This document shows, piece after piece, positions 1 to 9,621 of a stretch of DNA of 64,000 nucleotides. Position 1 is the stretch's first letter. Each line of letters opens with the position of its first letter. The position numbers were made by a program, and so were the translations under genes. Origin of the DNA: Corynebacterium crudilactis (GTDB lineage Bacteria > Actinomycetota > Actinomycetes > Mycobacteriales > Mycobacteriaceae); the NCBI RefSeq assembly GCF_001643015.1, contig NZ_CP015622.1:2617358-2681357 (forward strand), in the 5' to 3' direction. The notes beneath the pieces were generated by a model. The model saw only the letters and a list, made by a program, of their open reading frames with translations. It was not told the origin of the DNA and made no database searches.

Positions 1-151
1 CAAAAGTTTCCTTGTAGGCCCTGGCTACACGAGCTGGGGTTTCCAAAAGACCTTCACGGTCTGGATCTTCACCCACAGCGATGAGTAACTCACGAATCGC
101 AGCTGTTGCGCGCTCCTCGTCGAACTCGCGAACTGCAGCGTGGTTATCCAC
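1..151 (-). CDS. folE: GTP cyclohydrolase I, N-terminal 50 residues (cut by window edge)
   Basis: This is the first part of a GTP cyclohydrolase I, the enzyme that converts GTP to 7,8-dihydroneopterin triphosphate at the entry of folate synthesis. Translation from a GTG at 151 gives [20 protein letters not shown], then a stretch containing [20 protein letters not shown]; the DPxREGLxxTPxRVA signature is typical of the FolE N-terminus. The start lies inside the end of ftsH (GTGGATAA, where TAA is the ftsH stop), so the two genes overlap by 8 bases and are probably translationally coupled. The ftsH-folE order is common in actinobacteria, where folP, folB and folK usually follow. The catalytic region lies outside the window. 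Confidence 0.9.
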   Translation of the reverse strand, partial: MDNHAAVREFDEERATAAIRELLIAVGEDPDREGLLETPARVARAYKETF

Positions 152-2651
152 GGTTGTCTCCTTCATTTTCCGGATTATCGTTCAGACCCTCCGCAGGCTT
201 CTCGGATTCATCAGCATGAGTAGCCGGGCTGTCTTTCACCACTGGAATTTCAGTGGTTTCAGAAGCATCCAAAACTGACTTTCGAGGAGCCTTTTCTGGG
301 TAGTCCGGACGTTCATGATCTGGCAGACGGAATCCGATCATTTCGGTTGGGGCTTCCTGAGAGAGGTTACCTGGAGTGTGTTCCTCGCCTGTTGATTGGT
401 CCATCAGTTCCGCATCACCAAAACCGTATGCCTTCATGCCTGGGTGTTCGCCAGAAGCATAAGGGTTTGGACGTGCACCTGGTGCTGGAGCTCCAGCATC
501 TGCCACCTGCTCTTCAAAACCTGCACGGTGCTTGCCTGCAGAACCTGGCACGCTCCAATCAGCTGGAGGTTGCGCACCATAAGAAGGAGTTGCTGGTGCT
601 GCGGCAGCATCAGAGTTAGCTGGCTGCACCGGTGCGTTGCCCTGTGCTTCCAATTCCTTGCGGCGACGCTCACGGGTAGCGCGGGATGCTTCCAAGATGG
701 AGAACTTCTTCGGTGGTTCTTCGCCACGTTCCAAAGCGAGCTCCACTGGAGTTTTCACTGGCTCACGGTTTTCCTGGCGTGGGAAACGTGTGGATTCATC
801 TGGGAATACTTCAGAGACCTTGCGTGGCACGATGTCATCGAAAAGTTCTTCGAGATCTGGGCGGCGCAGGGTTTCCTTTTCCAGGAGTTTTTCTGCCAAA
901 CGATCCAAGTGATCGCGGTATTCAGCCAGAATGGAATAAGAAATCTCATGTGCCTTGTCCAGGAGGAACTGCACTTCGGTGTCAATGGTTGCAGCGACTT
1001 CCTGGGAATGGTCCAGGTTTCCGCCGCCGCCTCGGCCAGAGAATGGATCGCCTTGTTCTTGGCCATATTTCACCATGCCCACTGCAGGTGACATGCCGTA
1101 TTCAGTCACCATGCCACGGGCAATCTTGGTGGCCATTTCGATATCGGCAGAAGCACCAGTGGTTGGTTCACCGAACACGAGTTCCTCGGCAGAGCGTCCA
1201 CCCATGGCGAATACCAGACGAGCGAAAAGCTCATTGCGGTTGTACATGCCCTTGTCATCTTCTTGGGCTGTCATTGCATGTCCGCCGGTGCGACCACGAG
1301 CAAGAATGGTGACCTTGTAAACACGTTCAATATCTGCCAAGGCCCATGCAGACAGAGTGTGTCCACCTTCATGGTAGGCGGTGACCTTCTTTTCCTTCTC
1401 AGAAATGATCTTGCCGGAACGACGAGGCCCGCCAACCACACGGTCAGTTGCCTCTTCCAAAGCATCCGCGGTGATCACATTGCCACCCACGCGAGCAGTC
1501 AACAGTGCTGCTTCATTGAGCACATTGGCCAGGTCGGCACCAGACATGCCAGCAGTGCGCTTTGCCAAAGATTTGATATCTGCATCTGGTGCAAAAGGCT
1601 TACCCTTAGCGTGGACTGCCAGGATCTGCTCGCGTCCACGAAGATCAGGGTTGGTCACTGGGATCTGGCGGTCAAAACGGCCCGGGCGCAGCAGCGCTGG
1701 ATCCAGCACATCAGGGCGGTTGGTAGCAGCCATCAAGATAACGCCTTGGCGGTCTCCGAAGCCATCCATTTCCACCAGCAGCTGGTTCAGGGTTTGTTCA
1801 CGCTCATCGTGTCCGCCGCCCATTCCTGAGCCACGGGCGCGACCAACTGCATCGATCTCATCGACGAAGATGATGCACGGGCTGTTTTCCTTTGCCTGCT
1901 TGAACAGATCACGCACACGCGATGCGCCCACGCCAACGAACATTTCTACGAAATCGGAACCGGAAATGGAGTAGAAAGGTACTCCTGCTTCACCGGCAAC
2001 AGCACGAGCCAGCAAGGTTTTACCAGTGCCAGGAGGGCCGTAGAGAAGCACACCACGTGGTATCTTCGCGCCGAGTGCCTCATAGCGGGAAGGATCTTCC
2101 AGGAAGTCCTTGATTTCGTGGAGTTCATCCACTGCTTCTTCAGCACCTGCAACATCTGCGAAGGTGTTGGTAGGCATGTCCTTGGTCAGCTGTTTGGCCT
2201 TCGAGCTGCCGATGCCAAACATGCCGCCACCCTGCATGCGGGTGAGGAAGAACATGAGTAAGCCGAAGATAATGACCATCGGCAAGATGAAGCTCAACAT
2301 GGACATCAGGAAGCTGTCCTGAGTCACGTTGGTGGTGTAGGAATCAGTTTCTGCTGATTCCACCTTCTCAAATATTACCGGCGCGGTGCGAGCTGGATAC
2401 TTGGCGATGATTTCCTCAACGCCTTCACGCTCTTCCACGGTAATTGGATCACGCAAAGTCAGGCGGACACGCTGTTCCCTGTCATCGATCTGAGCTTCGG
2501 CAACGTTTCCGGCATCAAGCTGTTCCATCGCAATGGAGGTATCTACCTCCTGGAATTTCCTGGTGTCGCTGCTAAACAGGGACACCAAAAACAGCACGAT
2601 GAGGACTACGGCTGCAACTCCGCCGATCTGCAGGTATTTCTTGTTCTTCAT
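144..2651 (-). CDS. ftsH: ATP-dependent zinc metalloprotease FtsH
   Basis: Membrane-anchored AAA+ protease that extracts and degrades membrane and short-lived cytosolic proteins as a hexamer. In its 835 residues I see a first membrane helix (about 8-26), a small extracytoplasmic domain, a second helix (about 114-136), Walker A GPPGTGKT near 205, Walker B IIFVDEID near 260, an arginine-finger region ending RPGRFDRQI, and the zinc site HEGGH near 427. The C-terminal 200 residues are low-complexity, rich in Pro, Ala, Glu and Ser, and longer than in E. coli FtsH (about 644 residues); such tails are typical of corynebacterial and mycobacterial FtsH. The gene overlaps folE by 8 bases. About 150 bases separate its start from hpt, leaving room for its own promoter. 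Confidence 0.97.
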   Translation of the reverse strand: MKNKKYLQIGGVAAVVLIVLFLVSLFSSDTRKFQEVDTSIAMEQLDAGNVAEAQIDDREQRVRLTLRDPITVEEREGVEEIIAKYPARTAPVIFEKVESAETDSYTTNVTQDSFLMSMLSFILPMVIIFGLLMFFLTRMQGGGMFGIGSSKAKQLTKDMPTNTFADVAGAEEAVDELHEIKDFLEDPSRYEALGAKIPRGVLLYGPPGTGKTLLARAVAGEAGVPFYSISGSDFVEMFVGVGASRVRDLFKQAKENSPCIIFVDEIDAVGRARGSGMGGGHDEREQTLNQLLVEMDGFGDRQGVILMAATNRPDVLDPALLRPGRFDRQIPVTNPDLRGREQILAVHAKGKPFAPDADIKSLAKRTAGMSGADLANVLNEAALLTARVGGNVITADALEEATDRVVGGPRRSGKIISEKEKKVTAYHEGGHTLSAWALADIERVYKVTILARGRTGGHAMTAQEDDKGMYNRNELFARLVFAMGGRSAEELVFGEPTTGASADIEMATKIARGMVTEYGMSPAVGMVKYGQEQGDPFSGRGGGGNLDHSQEVAATIDTEVQFLLDKAHEISYSILAEYRDHLDRLAEKLLEKETLRRPDLEELFDDIVPRKVSEVFPDESTRFPRQENREPVKTPVELALERGEEPPKKFSILEASRATRERRRKELEAQGNAPVQPANSDAAAAPATPSYGAQPPADWSVPGSAGKHRAGFEEQVADAGAPAPGARPNPYASGEHPGMKAYGFGDAELMDQSTGEEHTPGNLSQEAPTEMIGFRLPDHERPDYPEKAPRKSVLDASETTEIPVVKDSPATHADESEKPAEGLNDNPENEGDNRG

Positions 2652-2800
2652 ACGCAGTGGCCATCCGGCTCGATTAAAGCCGTTTTGCCCGTGCCTTTCT
2701 CGGGATCGAAATGGGGTTAATCTTTGAGAGGTTTAAAAGCTAGACAACAGGTCAAACGATTGAGAATCCAAAAACGTTCCCCTGCCGCTAGCTTTATCTC

Positions 2801-3403
2801 CTAATCGGAGTAAACGCTAGGCTCCAGGGTGCCCACATATGGCAGGTCACGGTAGCGCTCAGCAAAATCTAGGCCATAGCCCACAACAAATTCATTCGGA
2901 ATATCGAATCCGATGTCAAACATGTCGATGCTGGTGGTCAAGCGCTCTGGTTTACGTAGCAAAGTGACCACGTTCAAAGACTTAGGATTGCGGTTTTTCA
3001 GGTTGCGCATGAGCCAAGACAGGGTCAGGCCGGAATCGATGATGTCTTCCACGATGAGAACATCGCGACCTTCGATTTCCTTATCCAGGTCTTTGAGGAT
3101 GCGCACCACGCCTGAAGATGAGGTGGAGTTTCCGTAGGAGGAAACAGCCATGAATTCAGACTGGGTAGGAATGTCAAGCATGCGGGAGAAATCGGCCAGG
3201 AAGTAGAATGCACCCTTGAGCACACAGACCAAAATGAGGTCATCTTCTGCATCTTTGAACTCTTCGGAGACGCGCTTGGCCATCTCGGCGATACGCTCTT
3301 TGAGCTTGTCTTCACTGATCAAGACGGATTCGATATCGGCACCATATGGGTTGGTTGGCACATCGAAGTTCTTGTGGTCGGCCATTTCTACGTTATTGCT
3401 CAT
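2801..3403 (-). CDS. hpt: Hypoxanthine phosphoribosyltransferase
   Basis: Salvages hypoxanthine and guanine by transferring phosphoribose from PRPP to make IMP and GMP. The 200-residue protein carries the PRPP-binding loop [14 protein letters not shown] (about 115-128), the family hallmark with two acidic residues followed by DSG(L/K)TL, and the [20 protein letters not shown] segment near the C-terminus that contacts the base. Start is ATG at 3403; a second ATG seven codons in (MADHKNF) is possible. It lies 36 bases downstream of tilS. The tilS-hpt-ftsH order is widely conserved in Gram-positive bacteria. Confidence 0.96.
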   Translation of the reverse strand: MSNNVEMADHKNFDVPTNPYGADIESVLISEDKLKERIAEMAKRVSEEFKDAEDDLILVCVLKGAFYFLADFSRMLDIPTQSEFMAVSSYGNSTSSSGVVRILKDLDKEIEGRDVLIVEDIIDSGLTLSWLMRNLKNRNPKSLNVVTLLRKPERLTTSIDMFDIGFDIPNEFVVGYGLDFAERYRDLPYVGTLEPSVYSD

Positions 3404-3439
3404 CGGTGCGTTCCCCTTATTGTCATCTTGGTTTGGGTG

Positions 3440-4384
3440 TCAATCGGTGATCTTAAGCTTGCCACTTTGACGCACCACTTCCAACCTTCCGGCATCGCTC
3501 TTACCCACGGCGACGCCACCCTGTCCGTGCCAATCGCTCAGCAATCGGTCTACCGCGTCGATTTTCCGCGAGCTCACAGCGATTCCGTGTCCCCGCAAAA
3601 AATCCGCCAGCATGCGCTTTCGCAGGCCGGTAGGTTCCGCAGCTAATGCGATAGGGAACCCGTCTTGCCACTCATGGCGTCGCTTTTCGACGTCGCCTTC
3701 CACCACTTCGGCATCCTCCACAGCGCGTCGCGCTGCAAGTGCTAATCCAGGTACAGGGTCACCCCCGTGGACTTCTGCGAGCAGAGGAATCACTTTATTC
3801 CGGATAGATACCCGGCGGAAAGCATCATCAAAATTTTGTGGATCTTGCCATGGCGTCAAGCCTAATTCTGCGCATGCCCCATGCGTGTGCGCACGTCGCA
3901 CGCCTAAAAGGGGGCGAATAACGGATAGCTCGGGGCGTCGAAAAGCATCCTTCATACCTGCAGGATTACCCCGCAAGCCGCCGAGAAGATACGTTTCTGC
4001 CTGATCATCCATGGTGTGGCCCACCCAAATTTCATCGGTGAGCTGGGAAAAGGAAGCATATCTCGCCTCACGAGCCGCTGCTTCCATCCCCTCCCCCGGC
4101 GAGACTTGAATGCTGTGCACCTGCGCATGAGCACCCATGTGGCGGGCCAGCGCAGCGGCATTTTCCGCCACCGCACGAGAACCTGCCTGCAGATTGTGGT
4201 CAATACACATGGCGCTGACCTGCACCCCCTCTGCCAAAGTGGCTGCCACCAAAGCAAGTGAATCCGGACCGCCAGATAAACCAATATGTACATGATCATG
4301 CAGATACGGACGCACAGCTTTGCGCAGCTCTAGAAAATTGGGACTCATCCGAGGCAGGACAAGTTCACCAATCTTCGCCACCAC
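3440..4384 (-). CDS. tilS: tRNA(Ile)-lysidine synthetase
   Basis: Modifies C34 of the CAU-anticodon tRNA-Ile to lysidine using ATP and lysine, so that AUA is read as Ile. The N-terminal PP-loop motif SGGPDS (residues 37-42) is clear, followed by a Rossmann-like ATP-pyrophosphatase domain with WVGHTMDDQAETYLLGGLRG (the HxxDDQxET motif). The 314-residue length fits the short actinobacterial TilS. Translation most likely begins at GTG 4384, immediately after the TAA of the upstream carboxypeptidase gene, with AGGGA about 9 bases before it inside that gene's end. An immediately following GTG codon is an alternative start. The tight junction suggests co-transcription with dac. Confidence 0.93.
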   Translation of the reverse strand: MVAKIGELVLPRMSPNFLELRKAVRPYLHDHVHIGLSGGPDSLALVAATLAEGVQVSAMCIDHNLQAGSRAVAENAAALARHMGAHAQVHSIQVSPGEGMEAAAREARYASFSQLTDEIWVGHTMDDQAETYLLGGLRGNPAGMKDAFRRPELSVIRPLLGVRRAHTHGACAELGLTPWQDPQNFDDAFRRVSIRNKVIPLLAEVHGGDPVPGLALAARRAVEDAEVVEGDVEKRRHEWQDGFPIALAAEPTGLRKRMLADFLRGHGIAVSSRKIDAVDRLLSDWHGQGGVAVGKSDAGRLEVVRQSGKLKITD

Positions 4385-5668
4385 TTAAAAATCCCTCAGC
4401 AGCGAAGCCATCTCATCCAAAGCTGCACGCGCAGGCACAATAGCGGCATCATTAGAGACAAAGGCAAAAGTAAATACCCGTCCCGACTCTGAAGTCACCA
4501 CACCCGCAAGCGCCGAAGTATTGGTCAATGTGCCAGTTTTTGCACGCACCCAACCAGCACCCGAGAGGTCTTCATAGCGTTCTTCCAGCGTGCCATTTCC
4601 GTGCGCAATAGGTAGAGAACTCAACAACGAACGCAACTCCGTCTCTGTTGCAGCACGCGTCAAAATATCATCCAACAAGCGCGGGGTAATGAGATTATCG
4701 AAACTCAAACCAGAGTTATCCACAATGGACACACCGCTGAGATCCAAACCTTTGTCCTTGAGGATATCCAGTGTCATCTGCGCAGTGCTCGCCGAATCAG
4801 TAGGCAATCCCTTCGATGCAGCAACTTCCTTTGCGATGCCCTCCGCCATCACATTGTCAGAATCCTCCATCATACGACCCAAGCGCTTTTCCAAAGTTTC
4901 AGATTCCACACTCGCCAGCACCACGCCTTCAGCAGCGGTGCCTTCGCCTACCTCTGTGGCTCCGATGCGATCAGCCACAGCCTTCGCCACATCTAATGCC
5001 GGAGTATGTGACCGTGGCAGATCACCTTCTGCCCCACCAATTCGAGCAGATTCAATCATCGCAGGCTCCACCTTTGCGATATAACCTGCATCAACATCCA
5101 CTGGATCCCAGGTACTAGCGAAAGACTCATCCGGCCAAATGGACGTATCAATTAACACCGTATTGATGTCCTGGCCCTCAAGCTGTGTCGCCAAATCATC
5201 GAGCTTTTCCTGGCTCAACGTGACATCGCCACCAGCTTTAATCACCACTGTGCCAGGCTGCGCGCCCTCAACTACTTCCGTAGCAATGGTGTCATCGCGA
5301 CCCAACTCATACAACGCCACCGCAGCAGTCAAAATCTTCGTCGCCGAAGCTGGACGCACCGCAATGCCCTGGTTTTGTTCCCACACGATCTCACCAGATT
5401 CCACGTCCCTGGCAACTCCCACAAAAGTCCCCAAACGTGCATCTGCAGCCTGGGTGTCTAATTGCTGAACCAAAGCAGAGAAATCTGGAGTTTCTGTTGC
5501 ATCCGGATTAATCGCTGGAGAAAACAGCGGAGCTGGCATCTCCACAGACATCGGTTCCGGATGATTCAATCCAAAACCAGCCTGGTTCACCCACACTCCA
5601 CCACCAATGACTGCCCCCACGGCAATCAGCACACCTACAGACGAGCCCACCCACCAAGCATTTTTCAT
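4385..5668 (-). CDS. dac: D-alanyl-D-alanine carboxypeptidase/endopeptidase (PBP4, DacB family)
   Basis: Low-molecular-weight penicillin-binding protein of peptidase family S13 that trims or cleaves peptidoglycan peptide cross-links outside the membrane. An uncleaved-looking N-terminal signal anchor (about 8-27, VGVLIAVGAVIGGGVWV) precedes the catalytic region. All three active-site motifs are present: SATK at 108-111 (SxxK), SDN near 282 (SxN) and KTGTL near 379 (KTG). The 427-residue size fits the PBP4 family, with the usual insert between the first and second motifs. It is the first gene of a run dac-tilS-hpt and is divergent from ppa. Confidence 0.93.
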   Translation of the reverse strand: MKNAWWVGSSVGVLIAVGAVIGGGVWVNQAGFGLNHPEPMSVEMPAPLFSPAINPDATETPDFSALVQQLDTQAADARLGTFVGVARDVESGEIVWEQNQGIAVRPASATKILTAAVALYELGRDDTIATEVVEGAQPGTVVIKAGGDVTLSQEKLDDLATQLEGQDINTVLIDTSIWPDESFASTWDPVDVDAGYIAKVEPAMIESARIGGAEGDLPRSHTPALDVAKAVADRIGATEVGEGTAAEGVVLASVESETLEKRLGRMMEDSDNVMAEGIAKEVAASKGLPTDSASTAQMTLDILKDKGLDLSGVSIVDNSGLSFDNLITPRLLDDILTRAATETELRSLLSSLPIAHGNGTLEERYEDLSGAGWVRAKTGTLTNTSALAGVVTSESGRVFTFAFVSNDAAIVPARAALDEMASLLRDF

Positions 5669-5801
5669 GGGCCCTCCTTTAAAAGCATCGACAGAACTCT
5701 CACCTTATATTGTCCGCTATCTCTAGCTAGAACCTCACTCGCAGTTTCGGCGAATTATTCCCCCATCCTTGTGCTATTCCTGCCGTTATTTCACAACACG
5801 C

Positions 5802-5807
5802 TAGAAT
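5802..5807 (+). promoter_or_regulatory. Probable -10 element of the ppa promoter
   Basis: TAGAAT matches the corynebacterial -10 consensus TANAAT and lies 49 bases before the ppa start. No strong -35 is visible, which is common in this genus. The ribosome site AGAGGA lies about 6 bases before the ATG. The rest of the 188-base divergent gap between dac and ppa shows nothing else I can name. Confidence 0.5.
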
Positions 5808-5856
5808 TCAATATCAGTCAACTAATCCGACTCGGAACCTGAGAAAGAGGACTTCA

Positions 5857-6333
5857 ATGAGCATCGAAGTAACCGTCGAAATCCCTAAGGGATCACGCAA
5901 CAAGTACGAAATCGATCACGAGACCGGCAAGGTCTACCTCGACCGCTACCTGTTCACCCCAATGGCATACCCACTGGACTACGGATACATCGACCACACC
6001 CTCGGCGAAGACGGCGACCCATTGGATGCACTTGTCATCCTGCCAGAGTCCGTTTTCCCAGCTGTTGTAGTTAAGTCCCGCATCATCGGCGTCTTCAAAA
6101 TGACCGACGAAGCTGGCGGCGACGACAAGCTCCTCACTGTTCTCGACGACCCACGCTACGACCACATCCAGGACATTTCCGATGTCTCTGATTTCCTCAA
6201 GGATGAGATCGAGCACTTCTTCGTCCACTACAAGGACCTGGAAAAGGGCAAGCACGTTGACGGTTCCGGCTGGGGCGACAAGGCTGAGGCTGAGAAGATC
6301 CACGTAGAGGCAATCGACCGCTACAAGGCATAA
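5857..6333 (+). CDS. ppa: Inorganic pyrophosphatase
   Basis: Soluble type I pyrophosphatase that hydrolyses PPi to phosphate and so pulls biosynthetic reactions forward. The 158-residue protein shows the family signature [10 protein letters not shown] (about 50-59), whose aspartates bind the catalytic metals, preceded by [11 protein letters not shown], and [17 protein letters not shown] near the C-terminus. Length and motif spacing match single-domain bacterial enzymes. It is transcribed alone, with its own promoter and a strong terminator right after it. Confidence 0.97.
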   Translation: MSIEVTVEIPKGSRNKYEIDHETGKVYLDRYLFTPMAYPLDYGYIDHTLGEDGDPLDALVILPESVFPAVVVKSRIIGVFKMTDEAGGDDKLLTVLDDPRYDHIQDISDVSDFLKDEIEHFFVHYKDLEKGKHVDGSGWGDKAEAEKIHVEAIDRYKA

Positions 6334-6346
6334 GTCTTTTGTAATT

Positions 6347-6392
6347 TAAAAGCTGCGCACCCTTGATTTCTGAGAGGGTGCGCAGCTTTTTG
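6347..6392 (+). terminator. Rho-independent terminator of ppa
   Basis: AAAGCTGCGCACCCT and AGGGTGCGCAGCTTTTT form a perfect stem of about 15 bp around an 11-base loop, followed by a T run. It begins 14 bases after the ppa stop. Confidence 0.93.
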
Positions 6393-6482
6393 TATGTCAG
6401 TGCGCTGTTGGACCGGTCGGAGGTGACAAGATTTCAGATTTTTCCTGTGCGCTTGGCGCCTGTGGCTGGTTGTCTGGGCTCA

Positions 6483-6614
6483 GACCAAATGAGAGTGCCC
6501 ACGGCAGCTCAAAGCTCGACCCGTGGGCACTGTGGTCTGGTTATCTGCTCTGGAAACCAGTCACAGGTGCCCAAATCTCCCAAAATATAGGTCTGTGGGC
6601 ACTCTCATTTGGTC
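6483..6614. repeat. Nested inverted-repeat element in the ppa / aminopropyltransferase gap
   Basis: GACCAAATGAGAGTGCCCAC (6483-6502) is repeated as its exact reverse complement at 6595-6614, a perfect 20-bp inverted repeat spanning 132 bases. Inside it AGTGCCCACGG (6494-6504) also pairs with CCGTGGGCACT (6521-6531), and CTGGTT (6537-6542) with AACCAG (6555-6560). The left arm can therefore fold in two mutually exclusive ways. No credible coding frame exists between 6393 and 6733. It could be an extragenic repeat, a small mobile-element relic or a structured RNA. Confidence 0.6.
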
Positions 6615-6733
6615 GGGTTAAAAATACTGCTCAAAGCCTAAAAATAGTGCCCTCGTAGAATGCGATTTAAGAGCCTTTCAAAGCTTCAGCAATACAAATA
6701 CTCATTCGATAAACTCGACGCTTTAAATCAGCG

Positions 6734-8278
6734 CTACTGCTCCCCTGATTCGCGGTAGCCCCTGCGCAGATCTTCCACGACTCGGGGATGATCCAATGTG
6801 GACGGCTCGAGGTCTTTCGGCTGATTATCCATGCCAAATACAGAAGCCGCTGCCAGCACCTCATCGTTTAAGAAACTCAACGAAGGTGTATCTGACCGAA
6901 GTTCTAATTCCATCTCTGCAGGCCCGCATAATTGAAAACCCCAGTCCCCGAATGTGGGAACATGCACATGATATGGGATTATTTGTTCACAGCCAGCCGA
7001 CTGCAACGTAGCCCGGACACGCCAAAACACATCGGGAGTGGTGTACGCGCTTGAAGATTGCACGACCATCCGTCCACCATCATTGAGCCGAGCGAGCGCC
7101 AGAGTATAAAACTCTTCGGAATAAAGCCTGGCCATGGTGTCATTGTTGGGATCTGGCAGATCGATAATGATGGAATCATACTGTTCGCCATTGTTGCCAC
7201 CGGATCTAAGCCAGGTGAAGGCATCATCAACGATAATTGAGACCCGGGGATCTTCCATTGCACCGCCATTGTCAGTGCGCAGAATGGTATTTGCCACGGA
7301 GATTACTTCCGGGTCGAGTTCTACTTGCGTAATTTTCATCTCTGGAAAACGCAGTAATTCTCTCGCAGCGAGTCCATCCCCGCCACCGATAATCAACACG
7401 GATTCTGCATCTGGGCTCAAGCTTGGATAGACCAAGGATTCCGTATATCTATGCTGGTCACGAGTAGAGTATTGCAATCCGCCATTAAGATAAAGGCGTC
7501 GATCTTTGCCACGTTCGGTCACCACAATGTCTTGGTAATCCGATTGATGCGCATAGATGACAGGATCTCGGTACAGCTGAGCCCTGGCAGTGGCAACGAT
7601 TCCCTCGGACTTCACCAATACAGTAGCAAGAGCAGCGATAGCCACTAACAATGCAATCACTGAGGTAATAAAATGCGTACGCGGAAGCAAATGTCGAAGC
7701 AGCACACAGCCTACGAAAAGTGCTGCGATCAAATTAATCATTCCGGCAGCTGCAGCACCGCGCATCATGCCCAGCCACGGAAGCAGGATGAATGGCCATG
7801 CGAGTCCGCCTAAAAGCGCACCCAAATAATCAGCAGCATTGAGTGTTGCTACCAAGGATCCAGTAGTTCGAGCATCTGCAAGACGACCTTGTTGGATCAT
7901 GGTCATGAGCAGTGGAAGTTCGGCACCGACTAAAACACCGATCGCTGCAGTAGCCAGAACCAAAACCCAGAGGGACTGTCCGATGGTTGCAAAGGTGAAA
8001 TACAGCACCAGCGCGGAACAACCACCGACGAGGCCAAGGAGTGTTTCCACACCCAGAAATGTTTGTGCTGGCCATTTCAAAAAGGGTTTAACCAGCAAGG
8101 CACCAAGTCCAAGAGCTGCCACGTAGCCTGCGACGATGAGGGAAGTTTCTACAATTCCGCCACCGTTCAAACTGGTGGACAGTGACACCAGAGCTAGCTC
8201 ATAAACCAGCCCCGATGCCGCACAGATGGAGACAGAAACTAATAACAGCCAGCGCCAAATAGGGCCTAGATCAGACAT
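6734..8278 (-). CDS. Membrane-fused spermidine-synthase-like aminopropyltransferase
   Basis: A 514-residue fusion. The N-terminal half (about 10-225) has six or seven hydrophobic helices; the C-terminal half is a spermidine-synthase-type Rossmann methyltransferase-fold domain. That domain carries GGGDGLAARELL near 300 (decarboxy-SAM site), an acidic residue at the end of the next strand (QVELDPE) and IIDLPDP, the counterpart of the catalytic Asp motif. In known enzymes this fold transfers aminopropyl groups to polyamines; the acceptor here is unknown. It is the last gene of a five-gene operon and its start overlaps the DUF350 gene by 13 bases. No free polyamine pathway gene is visible nearby, so a dedicated envelope substrate is at least as likely as spermidine. 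Confidence 0.85.
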   Translation of the reverse strand: MSDLGPIWRWLLLVSVSICAASGLVYELALVSLSTSLNGGGIVETSLIVAGYVAALGLGALLVKPFLKWPAQTFLGVETLLGLVGGCSALVLYFTFATIGQSLWVLVLATAAIGVLVGAELPLLMTMIQQGRLADARTTGSLVATLNAADYLGALLGGLAWPFILLPWLGMMRGAAAAGMINLIAALFVGCVLLRHLLPRTHFITSVIALLVAIAALATVLVKSEGIVATARAQLYRDPVIYAHQSDYQDIVVTERGKDRRLYLNGGLQYSTRDQHRYTESLVYPSLSPDAESVLIIGGGDGLAARELLRFPEMKITQVELDPEVISVANTILRTDNGGAMEDPRVSIIVDDAFTWLRSGGNNGEQYDSIIIDLPDPNNDTMARLYSEEFYTLALARLNDGGRMVVQSSSAYTTPDVFWRVRATLQSAGCEQIIPYHVHVPTFGDWGFQLCGPAEMELELRSDTPSLSFLNDEVLAAASVFGMDNQPKDLEPSTLDHPRVVEDLRRGYRESGEQ

Positions 8279-8691
8279 GCAGCGTTTACTGCTCCCACCA
8301 CAACCAAAATGACTGCTGCCACGACTGCGCCGGAGCGCAGTTTTGGATCTTCTACGAGGTCACGGAATCGGCCTGGGATAACGGCTTCCAAAATCACCAT
8401 GACCACCACTTGAATCAGGAGGCCAAGGACACCAAACACTGCTGTCTCCAGCAAGCCTTCGGACAAGATATCCGAAGATGTCAGAACGGCGGTGACCACG
8501 ATGATACCGATGGACATCTGTTGCGCTGCGGTGATAACTGCCGCGTTGGGCAGGTGGTGCACAAACACTAATTCGTGTAGTTTTCCGGGCGTAATCAGAT
8601 CAAGAATGACAAAGCCTACGACCAGAATGACGGCGGCAAGCACGAAATACGCGAGGGTGCCTACGACACCGTCGACAAGATATTCACTCAT
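8266..8691 (-). CDS. DUF350 family membrane protein
   Basis: A 141-residue protein with four predicted membrane helices in two similar halves: VGTLAYFVLAAVILVVGFVI, then AAQQMSIGIIVVTAVLTS, then GVLGLLIQVVVMVILEAVI, then SGAVVAAVILVVVGAVNAA. This two-fold arrangement and the DLITPGKL and EAVIPGRF motifs after helices 1 and 3 are characteristic of DUF350 (the E. coli YjfL family). The molecular function is unknown. It lies 19 bases after the DUF4247 gene and overlaps the aminopropyltransferase start, so the products are probably made in proportion and may form one membrane complex. Confidence 0.85.
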   Translation of the reverse strand: MSEYLVDGVVGTLAYFVLAAVILVVGFVILDLITPGKLHELVFVHHLPNAAVITAAQQMSIGIIVVTAVLTSSDILSEGLLETAVFGVLGLLIQVVVMVILEAVIPGRFRDLVEDPKLRSGAVVAAVILVVVGAVNAACLI

Positions 8692-8710
8692 AATTACTTT
8701 CTATGTGACG

Positions 8711-9124
8711 CTATTTCACTCCACCGCCGGAACCGGAGGATCCGCCGCTGGAGCTACTTGGTGAAGAGGGACCAAAGCCGCCACCGAGCCAAATGAAGGC
8801 ACCGCTGTTGACGCGTCCAAGACCTTCCACCGTGACGGTGCATTCGGGGGTTCCTTCACCCTGAACGATGATCAGATTCTTGCGATACCGCAGGTAGGTA
8901 TCACCTGTTGCCGGGTCAGTGGCACGCTCTGCCGGCTTAGACATGCTCACGATTTGATCCGCAACGCCTGTTTCATTGGCACAAGAATAAGTTCCATTAG
9001 AACCTGGCCAACGCTCGGAGATTTGGCTGCCCACAGCAGGCTTCGCGATAATCGCAGCAAATAGGCACAGCACTGCTAAAAACAGCAGGATAAACCCTAT
9101 GCTTCGGTAATTGCGAGAGCTCAT
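8711..9124 (-). CDS. DUF4247 family membrane-anchored protein
   Basis: A 137-residue protein with one N-terminal membrane helix (about 9-27), then an extracytoplasmic domain with a Cys pair (YSCANETG and PECTVTVEG) that could form a disulfide. It ends in a Gly/Ser-rich tail after VNSGAFIWLGGGFGPSSPSS. The pattern matches DUF4247, which I know from the same gene context in other actinobacteria. Function is unknown. Start ATG 9124 shares ATGA with the DUF2617 stop. Confidence 0.75.
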   Translation of the reverse strand: MSSRNYRSIGFILLFLAVLCLFAAIIAKPAVGSQISERWPGSNGTYSCANETGVADQIVSMSKPAERATDPATGDTYLRYRKNLIIVQGEGTPECTVTVEGLGRVNSGAFIWLGGGFGPSSPSSSSGGSSGSGGGVK

Positions 9125-9621
9125 GGTTTGTAAATGCTCCTCGTGCTCACAATTGTGAGTTCTTCTGGGTAGAGGTGATAGCTAAACCATTCCCACACGT
9201 CCTCCAAGAATTCAGCGGTGAGCGCAGTGAGGTGATGAGGGGTAGGTCCAGGGAAACTAGCGATCAACCATTCCTCGCCACCTTGAGAGATTTCCTCGGC
9301 TGCTCGCACGAAATCCTCTTCAGAAAGCACTGCCACATTGGTTTGCAGCAGGTAGTTTTCCCGCGTGATGCTCTCAGGCAATGGCCAACGAGCATCCTCT
9401 GATTGTGCTGCATGGCAGGAAATTTCTTCCCGGAAACTCCCTTCGGAGGTTTCTACGGTGACCACATGCGAGCCGCCAATCACCGCTAAATGGCAGGTGG
9501 TGGGGTGTGGGGATGCGTCGATAAGCTTATCAGCAAGCACCTCCGGCAATTCCCCATTCCAGCTCACGCCAAGCGCTTCGGCGTTGACGTCTGTTGGTGC
9601 GCAATCTATGTGATGCATCAT
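9121..9621 (-). CDS. DUF2617 family cytoplasmic protein
   Basis: A 166-residue soluble protein without membrane segments or signal peptide. The segments TCHLAVIGGSHVVTV and EEWLIASFPGPTPHHLTALTAEF correspond to the conserved core of DUF2617. No enzymatic motif is recognisable. Its ATG at 9621 shares one base with the TAA of the DUF4178 gene (TAATG), and its end overlaps DUF4247 by four bases, so it is firmly part of the operon. Confidence 0.75.
   Translation of the reverse strand: MMHHIDCAPTDVNAEALGVSWNGELPEVLADKLIDASPHPTTCHLAVIGGSHVVTVETSEGSFREEISCHAAQSEDARWPLPESITRENYLLQTNVAVLSEEDFVRAAEEISQGGEEWLIASFPGPTPHHLTALTAEFLEDVWEWFSYHLYPEELTIVSTRSIYKP

Noticed and set aside
396..1312. Plus-strand frames of about 200 codons inside ftsH
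   Set aside because: They overlap a clearly coding FtsH sequence on the other strand and show no protein-like features.
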